From the NCBI RefSeq assembly GCF_007754155.1, contig NZ_CP037423.1, positions 6,566,838 to 6,630,837 on the forward strand: 64,000 bases of DNA, in the 5' to 3' direction. Position numbers and translations under genes: made by a program. How positions within the stretch are numbered: position 1 is the stretch's first letter; each line of letters opens with the position of its first letter. This stretch comes from Stieleria neptunia (GTDB taxonomy: Bacteria > Planctomycetota > Planctomycetia > Pirellulales > Pirellulaceae). Positions 1 to 9,155 of this stretch are shown here, one piece after another. The notes beneath the pieces were generated by a model. The model had not been told where the DNA came from and made no database searches. It saw only the letters and a list, made by a program, of their open reading frames with translations.

Positions 1-781
1 CGGAATCGCGGATGGCCGGCCGAAAGACTTCGCGAGGATGCACCAGACTCGCGTCCAACGTGCCGCGGGTGATCAGATGGGTGTTGATCGGCAGGTGTTT
101 GGTGCTCAACGTGACGATATGGAATTCCTCTTGGACCCCGCTGATCGCCAGCCCGCTGAAGGCGTCGTCACAAAACTCCACCGCCGCGCTGGTGCTGGTG
201 ATCGGGCCGTGGGCCCGGCGGTGCAGCTGTTCGTGCCGCGCGACGCGACGTCCCAGTTCGATGCCGGCCATGATCGCCGCGTAGCTGGTCACCGTGATCG
301 CCGGGCTGATGTTTCGCAATTCGTCTTTGCCGCTGCGTCGCAGATCGGACAGCTTGTCGGAAAACGTCTTGGACAACCGCTTCCCGGCTTCGATCGCCGA
401 TTCGCCTTTCACGCCCACCCGGATCAAGATCGCTAACAGGTCGGCATCGCTGAGCGTCTCGGCGCCGGACGACAGCAATCGCTCCCGCGGTCGCTCCTGT
501 TCCGGCTGCGCCGTGACCTGGTTGCCGCTGACTTGTCGTTCGATCCAATGCGACGGATCGACGCGGATCTGGGCGTTCCGCCAGGCATAGGTCTCTTGAT
601 CGGACGATTCATAGCGGTCCAAAATCCCTTCGCGGACCAGATCTTTGAGCGCCAACGAGACGAACTGCGGCGTCAGGTCGGCACACCGCTCCCGCGCCTG
701 TTGTTTGGAAAATGCACTGATGGGTGAGAGTGTCTTGAAGAGTTGCAGAAGTTTTTCTTTCCGCTTCTTTTGCTGCCCCAT
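1..781 (-). CDS. radC: RadC family JAB-domain protein, C-terminus cut by window edge
   Basis: The reverse strand reads openly from an ATG at 781 to the window edge, giving 260 residues without a stop. About residues 1-85 look like a winged-helix-type domain (basic start MGQQKKRKEKLL, then a segment with QFVSLALKDLVREGILDRYE). This is followed by the RadC helix-hairpin-helix signature RERLLSSGAETLSDADLLAI and the start of the JAB/MPN fold (EEFHIVTLSTKHLP, LITRGTLDASLVHPREVFRP). The HxH...D metal-binding motif expected next lies beyond the edge, so it cannot be checked. RadC proteins are named for DNA repair, but their biochemical role is unsettled. The N-terminal extension is longer than in typical RadC of about 225 residues. 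A GTTACG-N5-CGTAAC inverted repeat lies about 40 bases upstream of the start. Confidence 0.85.
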   Translation of the reverse strand, partial: MGQQKKRKEKLLQLFKTLSPISAFSKQQARERCADLTPQFVSLALKDLVREGILDRYESSDQETYAWRNAQIRVDPSHWIERQVSGNQVTAQPEQERPRERLLSSGAETLSDADLLAILIRVGVKGESAIEAGKRLSKTFSDKLSDLRRSGKDELRNISPAITVTSYAAIMAGIELGRRVARHEQLHRRAHGPITSTSAAVEFCDDAFSGLAISGVQEEFHIVTLSTKHLPINTHLITRGTLDASLVHPREVFRPAIRDS

Positions 782-1181
782 GGCCGGATCCCGCTGATTC
801 CCTGCGTGATGACGTCTAATTGTTACGCAGATCGTAACGAACCTGGAACCGTCCGTGGGGTGCCCGGTCCCATCTGCGGGGACGCATGATCGACTGCGGC
901 GTCGCACGGCGAACATCGGATGGGATTGCCGGCGGCCCGATCAATCGCCGTGCCGGTCGCCAGAAGGCGGGTCCCTTCTGATTTCCACACTCTGGTGAAC
1001 CGTGCGATCGCGCGTCATGGACGCGACCGCCACTGTCCGAGTTGCTAAACTGGGACGCAGAACGTTGTCGATCCAACCACGCTGCGTTGTTCCAACGGCA
1101 AACACTCGATCGGCTCGATCAAGCCGAGCGTGTTGTTGTCATCCCGCCCCATTTCTTCCAGACGAACGAACAAAACCGAAG
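782..1181. other. Divergent intergenic region
   Basis: This 400-base gap separates the divergent radC and flavoenzyme genes, so it should hold both promoters. The only clear structure is a perfect 6-bp inverted repeat, GTTACG-CAGAT-CGTAAC, at 822-838. It could be an operator or a small hairpin near the radC leader. I see no convincing coding sequence or terminator in the rest. Confidence 0.4.
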
Positions 1182-2423
1182 ATGAAGTCTGCCTACGATT
1201 GTGTTGTCATTGGTGCAGGGCCTGCCGGAGGCTCGGCGGCTTCCATCACCGCCGAAGCCGGTCTTGAAACACTGTTGATCGAGCGGGAGCGTGTTCCCCG
1301 GTTTCACGTCGGCGAGTCGCTGATGCCGGAAACGTTCTGGCCACTCCAACGATTGGGGCTGACCGATCGGATTCGAGCGGCCGGATGGCAGGTCAAAAAA
1401 AGTGTGCAATTCGTCTCCCACCGCGGCAATGAATCGGCACCGTTTTTCTTTCGCGAGCACGACCAGCGCGAGTGCAGCGACACGTGGCAGGTCGAACGAA
1501 GTGAATTCGACAAGATGTTGTTTGATCGAGCGGCGGAGTTGGGTGCCGACTGCTACGACGAGACCCGCTTGGCCGATGTGCGTTTTGATGATGCCGGCAA
1601 GGCGATCGGCGTCGTCGTCAAAGATCAATCGGGCCAATCCAAGCAGATCGATTGCAAGGTCGTCATCGATGCGACCGGCCAACAATCCTTCCTCGCCAAC
1701 AAGCTGGGATTGAAAGAGGTCAATCCCGACCTGAAGAAAGCCGCAATCTGGGGCTACTACCGTGACGCCGTGCGGGGCGACGGCGACAACGAAGGGGCGA
1801 CGATCATTCTGCAAACCGAATCCAAAAACGCTTGGTTTTGGTTCATCCCGCTGTCCCGCGGCATCACCAGCATCGGTTGCGTCGCCGACAACGACTTTTT
1901 GCTTAAAGGCCGAGGGACTCAGGAACAGGTCTTTGCGGAGGAATTGGAGCGGTGCCCGGGACTGAAACCGCGCTTGGAACCGGCGACCCGACTGGGCGGA
2001 TTGCGAACCGCCAAAGAGTTTTCTTACATGACCAAGCAACACGCCGGCGATGGCTGGGTGTTGGTCGGCGACGCCTTCGGGTTCATCGACCCGGTCTATT
2101 CCTCCGGTGTTTACTTTGCACTGGACATGGGCGTGCGAGCCGGTGATGCCGTCGTACAAGGCATCCGGGAAAACGACGTGTCCGGAGAACGGCTGGCCGC
2201 TTGGGCCGACGAATTCAAACAAGGGGCGATGTGGGTGCGAAAGCTGGTCCATGCGTTCTATACCAAAGAATTCAGCATCGGCCACTTCATGAAAGAACAT
2301 CCCGAGCATCGCGGCACGTTGACCGATTTGCTGATCGGACGAATTTTCAAAGAGGGCGCCGAAAAGATGTTCGACGACATGGAAAAATCGATCCAGCAGG
2401 CCAAGGTGGCGATGGCGTCGTAG
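1182..2423 (+). CDS. FAD-dependent oxidoreductase, flavin-dependent halogenase-like
   Basis: This 413-residue protein starts with a Rossmann FAD-binding motif (VVIGAGPAGGSAA, residues 9-21), followed by the RFHVGESLMP segment typical of the tryptophan-halogenase/geranylgeranyl-reductase superfamily. DATG lies near residues 164-167 and a second FAD contact, GDAFGFIDP, near 305-315. The sequence WFWFIP at 218-223 matches the WxWxIP signature used to recognise flavin-dependent halogenases. That suggests oxidation or halogenation of a small or carrier-bound substrate, but oxidoreductases of this superfamily that do not halogenate also exist. No biosynthetic cluster surrounds it. The ATG at 1182 was chosen because the Rossmann strand begins right after it; the frame is open further upstream without conserved sequence. 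A GC-rich hairpin follows the stop. Confidence 0.75.
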   Translation: MKSAYDCVVIGAGPAGGSAASITAEAGLETLLIERERVPRFHVGESLMPETFWPLQRLGLTDRIRAAGWQVKKSVQFVSHRGNESAPFFFREHDQRECSDTWQVERSEFDKMLFDRAAELGADCYDETRLADVRFDDAGKAIGVVVKDQSGQSKQIDCKVVIDATGQQSFLANKLGLKEVNPDLKKAAIWGYYRDAVRGDGDNEGATIILQTESKNAWFWFIPLSRGITSIGCVADNDFLLKGRGTQEQVFAEELERCPGLKPRLEPATRLGGLRTAKEFSYMTKQHAGDGWVLVGDAFGFIDPVYSSGVYFALDMGVRAGDAVVQGIRENDVSGERLAAWADEFKQGAMWVRKLVHAFYTKEFSIGHFMKEHPEHRGTLTDLLIGRIFKEGAEKMFDDMEKSIQQAKVAMAS

Positions 2424-2446
2424 CGCATGGCTGCCAGAGGAGCTCT

Positions 2447-2472
2447 CGTCGGGCGGACGCCTCCGCCCGACG
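2447..2472 (+). terminator. GC-rich hairpin after the halogenase-like gene
   Basis: An 11-bp perfect stem (CGTCGGGCGGA paired with TCCGCCCGACG) with a four-base loop lies 24 bases after the stop codon. No T-run follows, so it may be a mRNA-stabilising hairpin or a weak terminator before the next gene. Confidence 0.5.
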
Positions 2473-2539
2473 GACATATTCTGGTCGTTGCGTCCCTCGT
2501 CCCGGCAGACTCCCTCGGCCCCGCAGACTACGTCCAGCT

Positions 2540-3625
2540 ATGTTCTACAGATCACTCTTGGTTGTCGCGATCCTGTCCGCGACGGCCGTCAACGCATCGG
2601 TTTTGCTTGCCCAGGCCGCACCGCCGGAAACCCAACCGGTGTTGCTGCAAATGATCCGCGACGATGCAGTGCATCGGGAATTGAACCTGTCCGACGATCA
2701 GATCCGCCAGATTCATGACGCGCTGGCGCCAATCGACGGGCCTTGGTTTCGCGTCCGAATCCGTCCCGTCGCGGAACGAATCGAAACGATCAGTCGCTTG
2801 ACCGACCAACTGACCGATGCCTTGGCCAAAATTCTGGATCAAAAACAGATGGAGCGTCTGGATCAGTTGCACAACCAGGCCCTCGGCACCCGGATGATCG
2901 TCCGCGACAAAACCGCTGCGGCGCTGGGGGTGTCGCCGGCGAAACGAGAATCACTGTATGAAGTCTTCGCAGAGACCGATCGCGTTGTCACAGCGGTTCA
3001 GCAACAAGTGCAGGATCAGCAAGCGGACAATGCCGCCGCTGCCAAGCAAATCAACCAGGCGAAAGCGGACGAGAAGCAAGCGGTTGTCGATGCGTTGACG
3101 AACCAGCAAAAACGCACGCTCAGTGCGTTGACCGGTCCGTCGTTCGATTTTTCCGCCGTCAAACGCATGTATCCCGCGGCACCGGAGTTGACCCGCGAAG
3201 GGGCAAGTTGGTTGCAGGGCGATCCGGGAACACTCAATGATCTGAAAGGCAAGGTCGTCGCGGTCCATTTCTACGCGTTCCAATGCATCAACTGCCGACG
3301 CAATCTGCCCCACTACAACGGCTGGCATGCCGACTATGCCGACGACGGGTTGGTGGTGATCGGAATCCAAACCCCGGAAACCCCCGCCGAACGATCGGCC
3401 GAGCGGGTCGCCGCGGCCATCGAGACCGAACAGATCCAATACCCGGTGTTGATGGACGCCCAGTCGGCCAATTGGAAACAGTGGTCCAACACGATGTGGC
3501 CGACCGTGTATCTGATCGACAAACAAGGTTTCTTGCGGCGTTGGTGGCAGGGGGAAATGAATTGGAAGGGGACGCCGGGGGAGAAGCAAATGCGGGAGAC
3601 GATCGAGCAGTTGCTCGCGGAGTGA
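2540..3625 (+). CDS. Secreted redoxin/thioredoxin-fold protein
   Basis: This 361-residue protein begins with a signal peptide (about residues 1-25, ending near LLAQA). A helical, Q/A/D-rich middle segment (about 35-200) looks like an LTXXQ/Spy-type or coiled-coil region. The C-terminal TlpA/AhpC-TSA-like thioredoxin fold (about 210-355) contains a C249-I-N-C252 redox motif within HFYAFQCINCRRNLP and a cis-Pro segment MWPTVYLID. It is expected to act in the periplasm as a thiol-disulfide reductant or oxidant. The helical insertion makes it longer than standard TlpA of about 180 residues. ATG 2540 was preferred because it starts the signal peptide; the frame extends upstream into the preceding gene. 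Confidence 0.75.
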   Translation: MFYRSLLVVAILSATAVNASVLLAQAAPPETQPVLLQMIRDDAVHRELNLSDDQIRQIHDALAPIDGPWFRVRIRPVAERIETISRLTDQLTDALAKILDQKQMERLDQLHNQALGTRMIVRDKTAAALGVSPAKRESLYEVFAETDRVVTAVQQQVQDQQADNAAAAKQINQAKADEKQAVVDALTNQQKRTLSALTGPSFDFSAVKRMYPAAPELTREGASWLQGDPGTLNDLKGKVVAVHFYAFQCINCRRNLPHYNGWHADYADDGLVVIGIQTPETPAERSAERVAAAIETEQIQYPVLMDAQSANWKQWSNTMWPTVYLIDKQGFLRRWWQGEMNWKGTPGEKQMRETIEQLLAE

Positions 3626-3640
3626 TGGGGGAGAGGAAGG

Positions 3641-3688
3641 AGACACGGAGACACGGAGACACGGAGACAAGGAGACAAGGAGAAAGGG
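3641..3688. repeat. Octanucleotide tandem repeat (AGACACGG)
   Basis: There are three exact AGACACGG units, two AGACAAGG units and one degenerate AGAAAGGG unit, head to tail directly after the redoxin gene stop. The order from exact to degenerate copies looks like slippage expansion followed by decay. Confidence 0.85.
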
Positions 3689-3766
3689 AGTAGGACGCTG
3701 CCGGAAGAATGGGGAGGGAAGACAAGAAAATGGATGACAGGAAAATGTCCGGGGTATTTGGGTATC

Positions 3767-3808
3767 TCAGGACTCAGGACTCAGGACTCAGGACTCAGGA
3801 CTCAGGAC
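3767..3808. repeat. Heptanucleotide tandem repeat (TCAGGAC)
   Basis: Six uninterrupted exact copies of TCAGGAC lie about 160 bases upstream of kdsD. A 7-base period is not compatible with coding function, and copy number is likely to vary between strains. Confidence 0.9.
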
Positions 3809-3966
3809 TGCCAACTGCCGACTTTCTCCCCCCAGTCTGGCCTTTCCATGGTTCGGGGATCTTGGGTAGGATTGACCGCTGTCGTCGAGCGTGCCGCTGG
3901 AGGGGCGTTTGCCGGCGGGCCGGGTAGGGAAGACCGGCTCAGACCACACATTTGGGAAGGATCCAC

Positions 3967-5079
3967 GTGTCTGCTGCACGACCATTGCCGTCAGATCGCA
4001 CTCCGGGCCCGTCAAGTTCTGACGATTCGGACGTGCTGTCGAAAGTGCCCAAAACGCTTCTGGAGCGACTGCGGTCGGTTCGTGAAATCATCTCCCGGGA
4101 GGCGACTGCGTTGTCGCAGGCCGCCCAAACCATCGGGCCCGCTTCGGTCGCGGCGGCTGAACTAACGGCGGCATGTTCCGGCAATGTCGTCGTCACGGGC
4201 GTGGGCAAGGCCGGTTTGGTGGGCCAAAAGCTGGTCGCCACGTTGGCCAGCACGGGAACCCCCGCCCACTTTCTGCACCCGACCGAAGCCATCCACGGAG
4301 ACTTTGGCCGCGTCAAAAGCGACGATTTGGTCTGGGCGTTCTCCAATTCCGGCCGCAGCGAAGAGATCACGCGGATCGCATCCCAATTGCGGCAACAGGG
4401 ATCCGGGCTGATTTCGTTTACCGCCGACGATGACAATCCGTTGGCCGCCGCGGCGACCTGCAGGGTCGTCTACGGACGCCACGCCGAGGCCTGTCCGCAC
4501 GGGCTGGCCCCGACCAGCAGCACAACGGTGATGATGGCCGTCGGTGACGCGGTGGCGTTGTTGGCCAGCCAGTTGCGCGAGTTCTCCGCGCGTGATTTCG
4601 CCAAGTTTCACCCCGGCGGCGCGCTCGGCCGAAAACTTTCCAACGTCGGCCAATTGATGCGTCCCCTGACGTGCTGTCGTGTCGCCAATCAGTCGGTCTC
4701 GATTCGCCAGTGTATGGTTTCGTGTTCGATTTCCGGACGCCGCAGCGGCGCGGTGATGTTGACCAACGATGACGGCCAGCTGACCGGGATTTTCACCGAC
4801 AGCGATCTCGCCCGGTTGCTGGAATCACGCTGTGAAGAAGCGTTGGATGGTCCGATCCGAGCCAAGATGACGCTCGACCCGCACTGTGTCGCACCGCAAA
4901 CGCTACTCAGCGACGCGATCGCGCTGCTCAGCCAGCTTCGGATCAGCGAGTTGCCGGTCGTGGATTCCGATCGCAAGCCGATTGGGATGGTCGACATCAC
5001 CGATTTGATCACGCTGGGCGAAATCAGCCACCCCTCCGACCCCGCGACCTCGCCGTCGACGATTCCATTTCACGGTTAA
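3967..5079 (+). CDS. kdsD: Arabinose-5-phosphate isomerase (SIS + two CBS domains)
   Basis: This enzyme interconverts D-ribulose-5-phosphate and D-arabinose-5-phosphate, the first step towards the LPS core sugar Kdo. The 370-residue protein has an N-terminal SIS domain (about 40-200) with TGVGKAG, HGDFGRV, FSNSGRSEEI and FHPGGALGRKL. Two CBS domains follow (about 225-350), ending in MVDITDLI. The GTG at 3967 is preferred because GGAAGG sits six bases upstream. A TTG 15 bases earlier would overlap that site. About 30 polar N-terminal residues precede the usual KdsD start. kdsC follows after 21 bases, so the Kdo supply steps form one unit. Confidence 0.93.
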   Translation: MSAARPLPSDRTPGPSSSDDSDVLSKVPKTLLERLRSVREIISREATALSQAAQTIGPASVAAAELTAACSGNVVVTGVGKAGLVGQKLVATLASTGTPAHFLHPTEAIHGDFGRVKSDDLVWAFSNSGRSEEITRIASQLRQQGSGLISFTADDDNPLAAAATCRVVYGRHAEACPHGLAPTSSTTVMMAVGDAVALLASQLREFSARDFAKFHPGGALGRKLSNVGQLMRPLTCCRVANQSVSIRQCMVSCSISGRRSGAVMLTNDDGQLTGIFTDSDLARLLESRCEEALDGPIRAKMTLDPHCVAPQTLLSDAIALLSQLRISELPVVDSDRKPIGMVDITDLITLGEISHPSDPATSPSTIPFHG

Positions 5080-5100
5080 TCCCTAGGCCAGCCGTTTCGA

Positions 5101-5631
5101 ATGCCAGTTTCATCCGACAGCGATCACTCCGTTGCCCAACCGATTCAATGCATCCTGTCGGATGTCGATGGAGTGATGACCGATGGCCGGATCATCTATG
5201 ACTCGGCCGGTGCGGAAACCAAACAGTTTCATGTTCGCGATGGGTTGGGCATCAAACTCTGGATGCAGGCCGGGTTCCCGTTTGGCATCATCACCGCCCG
5301 AAACAGCCCGATGGTCGAGCGACGTGCCGTGGAGCTCGGGATCAGCCATGTCAGCCAAGGCAGCGGCGACAAGTTGCAACGCGCGTTGGAGATCCTTCCC
5401 GAATGGGGCTGCGAACTGTCGTCGGTTTGCTACATCGGTGACGATCTGCCGGACGTCCCCGTGATGCGGCGCGTCGGTCTTGCCGTCGCTCCGGCCGACG
5501 CCGCGGCCGACGTACGAAACGTCGCCCACTGGGTGCTCTCCAGCAGCGGCGGACACGGCGCGGTTCGCGAGACGATCGAGCGACTGTTGCGCGCCAAGAG
5601 TCTTTGGTCTGCGGCGGAGGCATCAGCGTGA
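5101..5631 (+). CDS. kdsC: Kdo-8-phosphate phosphatase (HAD family)
   Basis: KdsC hydrolyses Kdo-8-phosphate to free Kdo, just before CMP activation. At 176 residues it is the usual size for the capless HAD phosphatase family. Motif I is SDVDGVMTDG (residues 20-29, with the two catalytic Asp at 21 and 23). The IITARNSPMVERRA segment supplies motif II, SGDKLQ the motif III Lys, and YIGDDLPDVPVM motif IV with the Mg-binding acidic residues. It lies downstream of kdsD and overlaps the next gene by four bases (GTGA), which indicates translational coupling with a predicted LPS-export-type protein. Confidence 0.93.
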   Translation: MPVSSDSDHSVAQPIQCILSDVDGVMTDGRIIYDSAGAETKQFHVRDGLGIKLWMQAGFPFGIITARNSPMVERRAVELGISHVSQGSGDKLQRALEILPEWGCELSSVCYIGDDLPDVPVMRRVGLAVAPADAAADVRNVAHWVLSSSGGHGAVRETIERLLRAKSLWSAAEASA

Positions 5632-8600
5632 CGTGGATCAGCCGGAATGCTCGAAACTATTTGATCGCACTGACCGTGCTGTTGATCTGTGCCGGCGTGT
5701 ATCGCGCCGCGGCACAGCGGCTGTTGACGGTTCCCGACGTCGCCCGCGTGGAACCGCGACCGCCGACCCAACGCGTCGATCTGAAGGAGGATCTCGCGGA
5801 CCTGTTTCCCGCCGATGCGTGGCAGCTGGGCGATTGCAAGCGGTTGCTGACCAGCAACGGTGCCTTGCTGTTCGAGAACTGGCGCCAGATTTCCGAAGAC
5901 CAGTGGAAACTGGAGCCGTTGACGATCGTCGTCGGACGCGGCCTTTCTGAGGATGCCGCGGCAACACCGATCGTGTTGACCGCCAAGGATGGCGCGGAGG
6001 TCCAATTCGCCCAATCCCTGGACATGATGGGAGGCAGCGCGCCGCCGATCAAAATGGGACGCATGATCGGCGATGTTGAAATCGAACGCCGGGGCACGAC
6101 CAAACGCAGCGAAACGCTGGCCGTGCAAACGCGAAACGTACGGATCGACAACCAAAAAGTTTGGACGACCGAGCGGATCGCCATGCAAATCGCCGGCGCC
6201 GAATTGCTCGGCAGCGATTTGACCATTTATCTCGCCGCTTCGGCAACTTCCGCGACCAAGGCCGAAGTCCCCTCGACGTTATTGGATCGCATGGATCTGG
6301 TCTACCTGGAAGAACTGCGCATTCCGCTCAATGAATCCGTCCAAGACCCGAATCGACCGCGACGGATCGGAACGAAGGAAGCGGCGGACGATCACGGCGA
6401 GATTTCGATCAAATGCAAAAATGGGCTGATCTACGACTTTGCCCTCGATCGGCTGTCGTTGCGGGATTCGATCACGATGGTACGGACGGTGAGGGGGCAA
6501 GCCATCGACACGTTCACCTGCGACACCGTGGATCTGATTCTGCGTGATCCGGCCAATCGCTCGGTCGTCCGACGCGGTCCGCTCGATTGGATCGACCGCG
6601 TGCATGCCACCGGTCGTCCCGCCCAGATCCGACTGACCTCCTACGACTTCCAAATTGCCGCAGACGAAATTGAGTTTGATGCCGTCGGCGGGCTGTTGAT
6701 TGCCGATGCCGCTCCCGAGCCCGAGAACGCCCATCAGGTCGTGATCCGTCGCGGAAATCTGCAAGCCAAGCTCGCCCGTTTCGCCTATCAATACAACCCC
6801 GAAACGCCCGAAACGATCGGTGTGGTCGATGTCCGCGGCCAAGGGCATGTCTCCATCAACGATGCCGGGATCATGCTACGCGAGGTCAGCTGGACGGACA
6901 GCTTCAAACTGCAACCGACGGGGCAAGCCACCGTGGCGGCGGTCAAAGAAAAACGTGAGCAGAGCAAGTTGCGGTTCCAGATCGATGGCGACATTCAAGC
7001 CCGATTGTCCGACGGCGGCGTCGCCCGAGCCGGCGCGGTCGAAGGCATCTTGAAACCACATTACGTCGAACAACCCGTCGAGTCCTTCAACGCCCCTTCA
7101 TCGAACGGTCAAGTTTCATCGGCCGGACAGATCGTCCAACCGGCTGAGCAATCAAAACGCGCCATGACCTTGCTTCCGGAAAGCGTTCATGCGTTGGAGT
7201 CGGTCACAATCGATTCCAACGAATTGCTCGCCAACATGAACCGGTTGAGTCTGTTTTTCAAGCCGTCGGCCGATTATGGGAAACGGACGACAGCAGCCAC
7301 GACGAGCGGTGCGCTCCTGCCGGCGCCCGGCCAGCAGGGTGCCCGCCCGGCAGCGACGTCGCCCGGCGGACTGGCCAGTTTTGTCAATCAGCCGGACGCA
7401 CCCCGCCAGCCCGACGCTTCTCGCCCCTTGCGTGCCCCGGTTGCTCGCCCACGCCCCAAGCTGTCCGGGGATCACGTCAGTGCGGAATTGCTGATCACGC
7501 CGGCCGGGGTTCAACCGAAAGACGTCAGCATGGTCGGCGACGTGCGGCTTGAACACCAGATCAATGTCGGCACATCCATGCTGCCGATTCAAATGTCAGG
7601 CCAAACGATGCGGATGCAGCGCAGCGCCGTCGCCCAAGGTTCGGGACAGGACTATCTGCAACTCGGCAGCGGCCCCGACGCACCGGCGCGACTGCAAATG
7701 GGAGACGGGTACTTTGTCGGACCGATGATCAAGGTTTGGCCGAGTGAAAATGTCGTCCAAGTGACCGGTGCCGGCGAGATGAAGGTGCCCGCCGAAATGC
7801 TCGCGCGTGATGCAGCGCCACTGCCCGCCGAGTCGCAAAATGCCGGTCCGTTTGCGGCCGACTCGACCTCGAGCGGTGACCCGATTTCCGTCTCGTCCAT
7901 CGATTGGACGTCGCCGCCGCTTTGCCGTTGGGGCGGCAACATGCAATTTGATGGTCAAGCCGCGCTGCTGACCGGAGGCGTTCAAATCGACTCGGAATTC
8001 GTCAGCGGCGCCGATCCGTGGCTGGCACGAATCAACGGCGGCGAAATGCAGATCACGCTGGCCAAGCCGGTGCAGTTGATGGACCAAGCTTCCATGGCGA
8101 CGGCGGAGCTATCCAGTGTCAGCCTTGTCCAGACCGATCAGCATGCGGTCGTTGTCCGGGCGGAACAGCGCGCGGCCGATTTGGCCACACAATCCGTCCA
8201 CGTGATCACCGCCACCCGGTTGGATTTTTCGCCCGGCGACGGCGGCCGACTGTTGGGCACCGGGCCGGGCTGGTATCGCGGTTGGATGATGATGGACCAG
8301 GACAGTTCGATCCTGGCTCCGGAGGCTGCCCAGTCAGACCATCTCGGCGGCTTGGTGCTGCAAGGCGTTCATTTGACGTTCCGCGAAGCGATGCAAGGCG
8401 ACCTGAAGCACGAGACGCTGGAGTTTTCCGGCGGGGTTCGCACCGGCGTTCGCAAATTGTCGTCGTGGGACGAAGTCGTCGATGTGGCGCAAATGGAACG
8501 TTTGGCCGTCGGCGAGATGACGATGGATTGCCGGCAATTGAAATTTGGCGTTTCGCCGGGAACGCCCGCCGACCTGCGAAGCATTCCCGGGATGCCGACG

Positions 8601-8882
8601 CCATGGGAGATGATCGCCGACGGCGGCGTCGTCGTACGAACCAACACTGAGAAACACGGCTTGATCGAAGGCACCGCGGCGCGGGTGTCTTATGAATCAA
8701 AAAAATCCTGGCTGAACGCCCAGGGAACCCAAGGCCAAAGTGCCTTCCTGCGACGAACCTGGCCGGACGGTCGCAAGGGCTTTCAAACTCACTCGCCAAG
8801 GATGCTGTTGAACTTGAAGACGTTTGAGTTCCAGACGGTCATGCAAGACGCCCAGTTCAACAACGTGACATTGCCGAACTGA
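5628..8882 (+). CDS. Giant envelope protein in the LptC/LptA position (OstA-like)
   Basis: This 1084-residue protein has one N-terminal membrane anchor (about residues 10-30, YLIALTVLLICAGVYRAAA) and an otherwise soluble, beta-rich body expected in the periplasm. It overlaps kdsC by four bases, the place where proteobacteria carry lptC and lptA. Several segments have the alternating pattern of OstA/LptA jelly-roll strands, for example QAKLARFAYQYN, GQGHVSINDAGIML and the C-terminal SPRMLLNLKTFEFQTV. A Pro/Ala-rich linker (about 555-625) divides it. Known LptC is about 190 residues, so this would be a several-fold expansion, possibly one protein spanning the periplasm in place of separate LptC and LptA. 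The assignment rests on position and strand pattern only; no strong sequence motif was seen. The GTG at 5628 is chosen because it starts the anchor. Confidence 0.55.
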   Translation: MTWISRNARNYLIALTVLLICAGVYRAAAQRLLTVPDVARVEPRPPTQRVDLKEDLADLFPADAWQLGDCKRLLTSNGALLFENWRQISEDQWKLEPLTIVVGRGLSEDAAATPIVLTAKDGAEVQFAQSLDMMGGSAPPIKMGRMIGDVEIERRGTTKRSETLAVQTRNVRIDNQKVWTTERIAMQIAGAELLGSDLTIYLAASATSATKAEVPSTLLDRMDLVYLEELRIPLNESVQDPNRPRRIGTKEAADDHGEISIKCKNGLIYDFALDRLSLRDSITMVRTVRGQAIDTFTCDTVDLILRDPANRSVVRRGPLDWIDRVHATGRPAQIRLTSYDFQIAADEIEFDAVGGLLIADAAPEPENAHQVVIRRGNLQAKLARFAYQYNPETPETIGVVDVRGQGHVSINDAGIMLREVSWTDSFKLQPTGQATVAAVKEKREQSKLRFQIDGDIQARLSDGGVARAGAVEGILKPHYVEQPVESFNAPSSNGQVSSAGQIVQPAEQSKRAMTLLPESVHALESVTIDSNELLANMNRLSLFFKPSADYGKRTTAATTSGALLPAPGQQGARPAATSPGGLASFVNQPDAPRQPDASRPLRAPVARPRPKLSGDHVSAELLITPAGVQPKDVSMVGDVRLEHQINVGTSMLPIQMSGQTMRMQRSAVAQGSGQDYLQLGSGPDAPARLQMGDGYFVGPMIKVWPSENVVQVTGAGEMKVPAEMLARDAAPLPAESQNAGPFAADSTSSGDPISVSSIDWTSPPLCRWGGNMQFDGQAALLTGGVQIDSEFVSGADPWLARINGGEMQITLAKPVQLMDQASMATAELSSVSLVQTDQHAVVVRAEQRAADLATQSVHVITATRLDFSPGDGGRLLGTGPGWYRGWMMMDQDSSILAPEAAQSDHLGGLVLQGVHLTFREAMQGDLKHETLEFSGGVRTGVRKLSSWDEVVDVAQMERLAVGEMTMDCRQLKFGVSPGTPADLRSIPGMPTPWEMIADGGVVVRTNTEKHGLIEGTAARVSYESKKSWLNAQGTQGQSAFLRRTWPDGRKGFQTHSPRMLLNLKTFEFQTVMQDAQFNNVTLPN

Positions 8883-9155
8883 CCCGCCATCCCGGGGCGT
8901 GCAACCGTGATGCAGCGGCTGTTTAGCAAAACCGCGCCACGCAAAACCACCGCGCCACGCAGGGCCACGGCTCCTGAAGGGAAAACAGGACCAATGGGAC
9001 AGATATGACACATAGGTCCCCTACGTCCTATAGGTCCTATCCCCACCGGGGACAGACCCTGGCGGCTGGTGAGATTGGCCTGGAACAGCAAGCCCCAAAC
9101 GTGTTACTACGCTTTTGGGTCTGTCTTTCCGTCCGCTGTTGGAGTCCGAATTCGC

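Larger units (their letters stand above)
3626..3966. other. Intergenic region with two short tandem repeats
   Basis: The 341-base gap between the redoxin gene and kdsD holds no convincing gene. It contains an octamer array and a heptamer array (listed separately), followed by GC-rich sequence that probably carries the promoter for the kdsD block. Confidence 0.5.
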
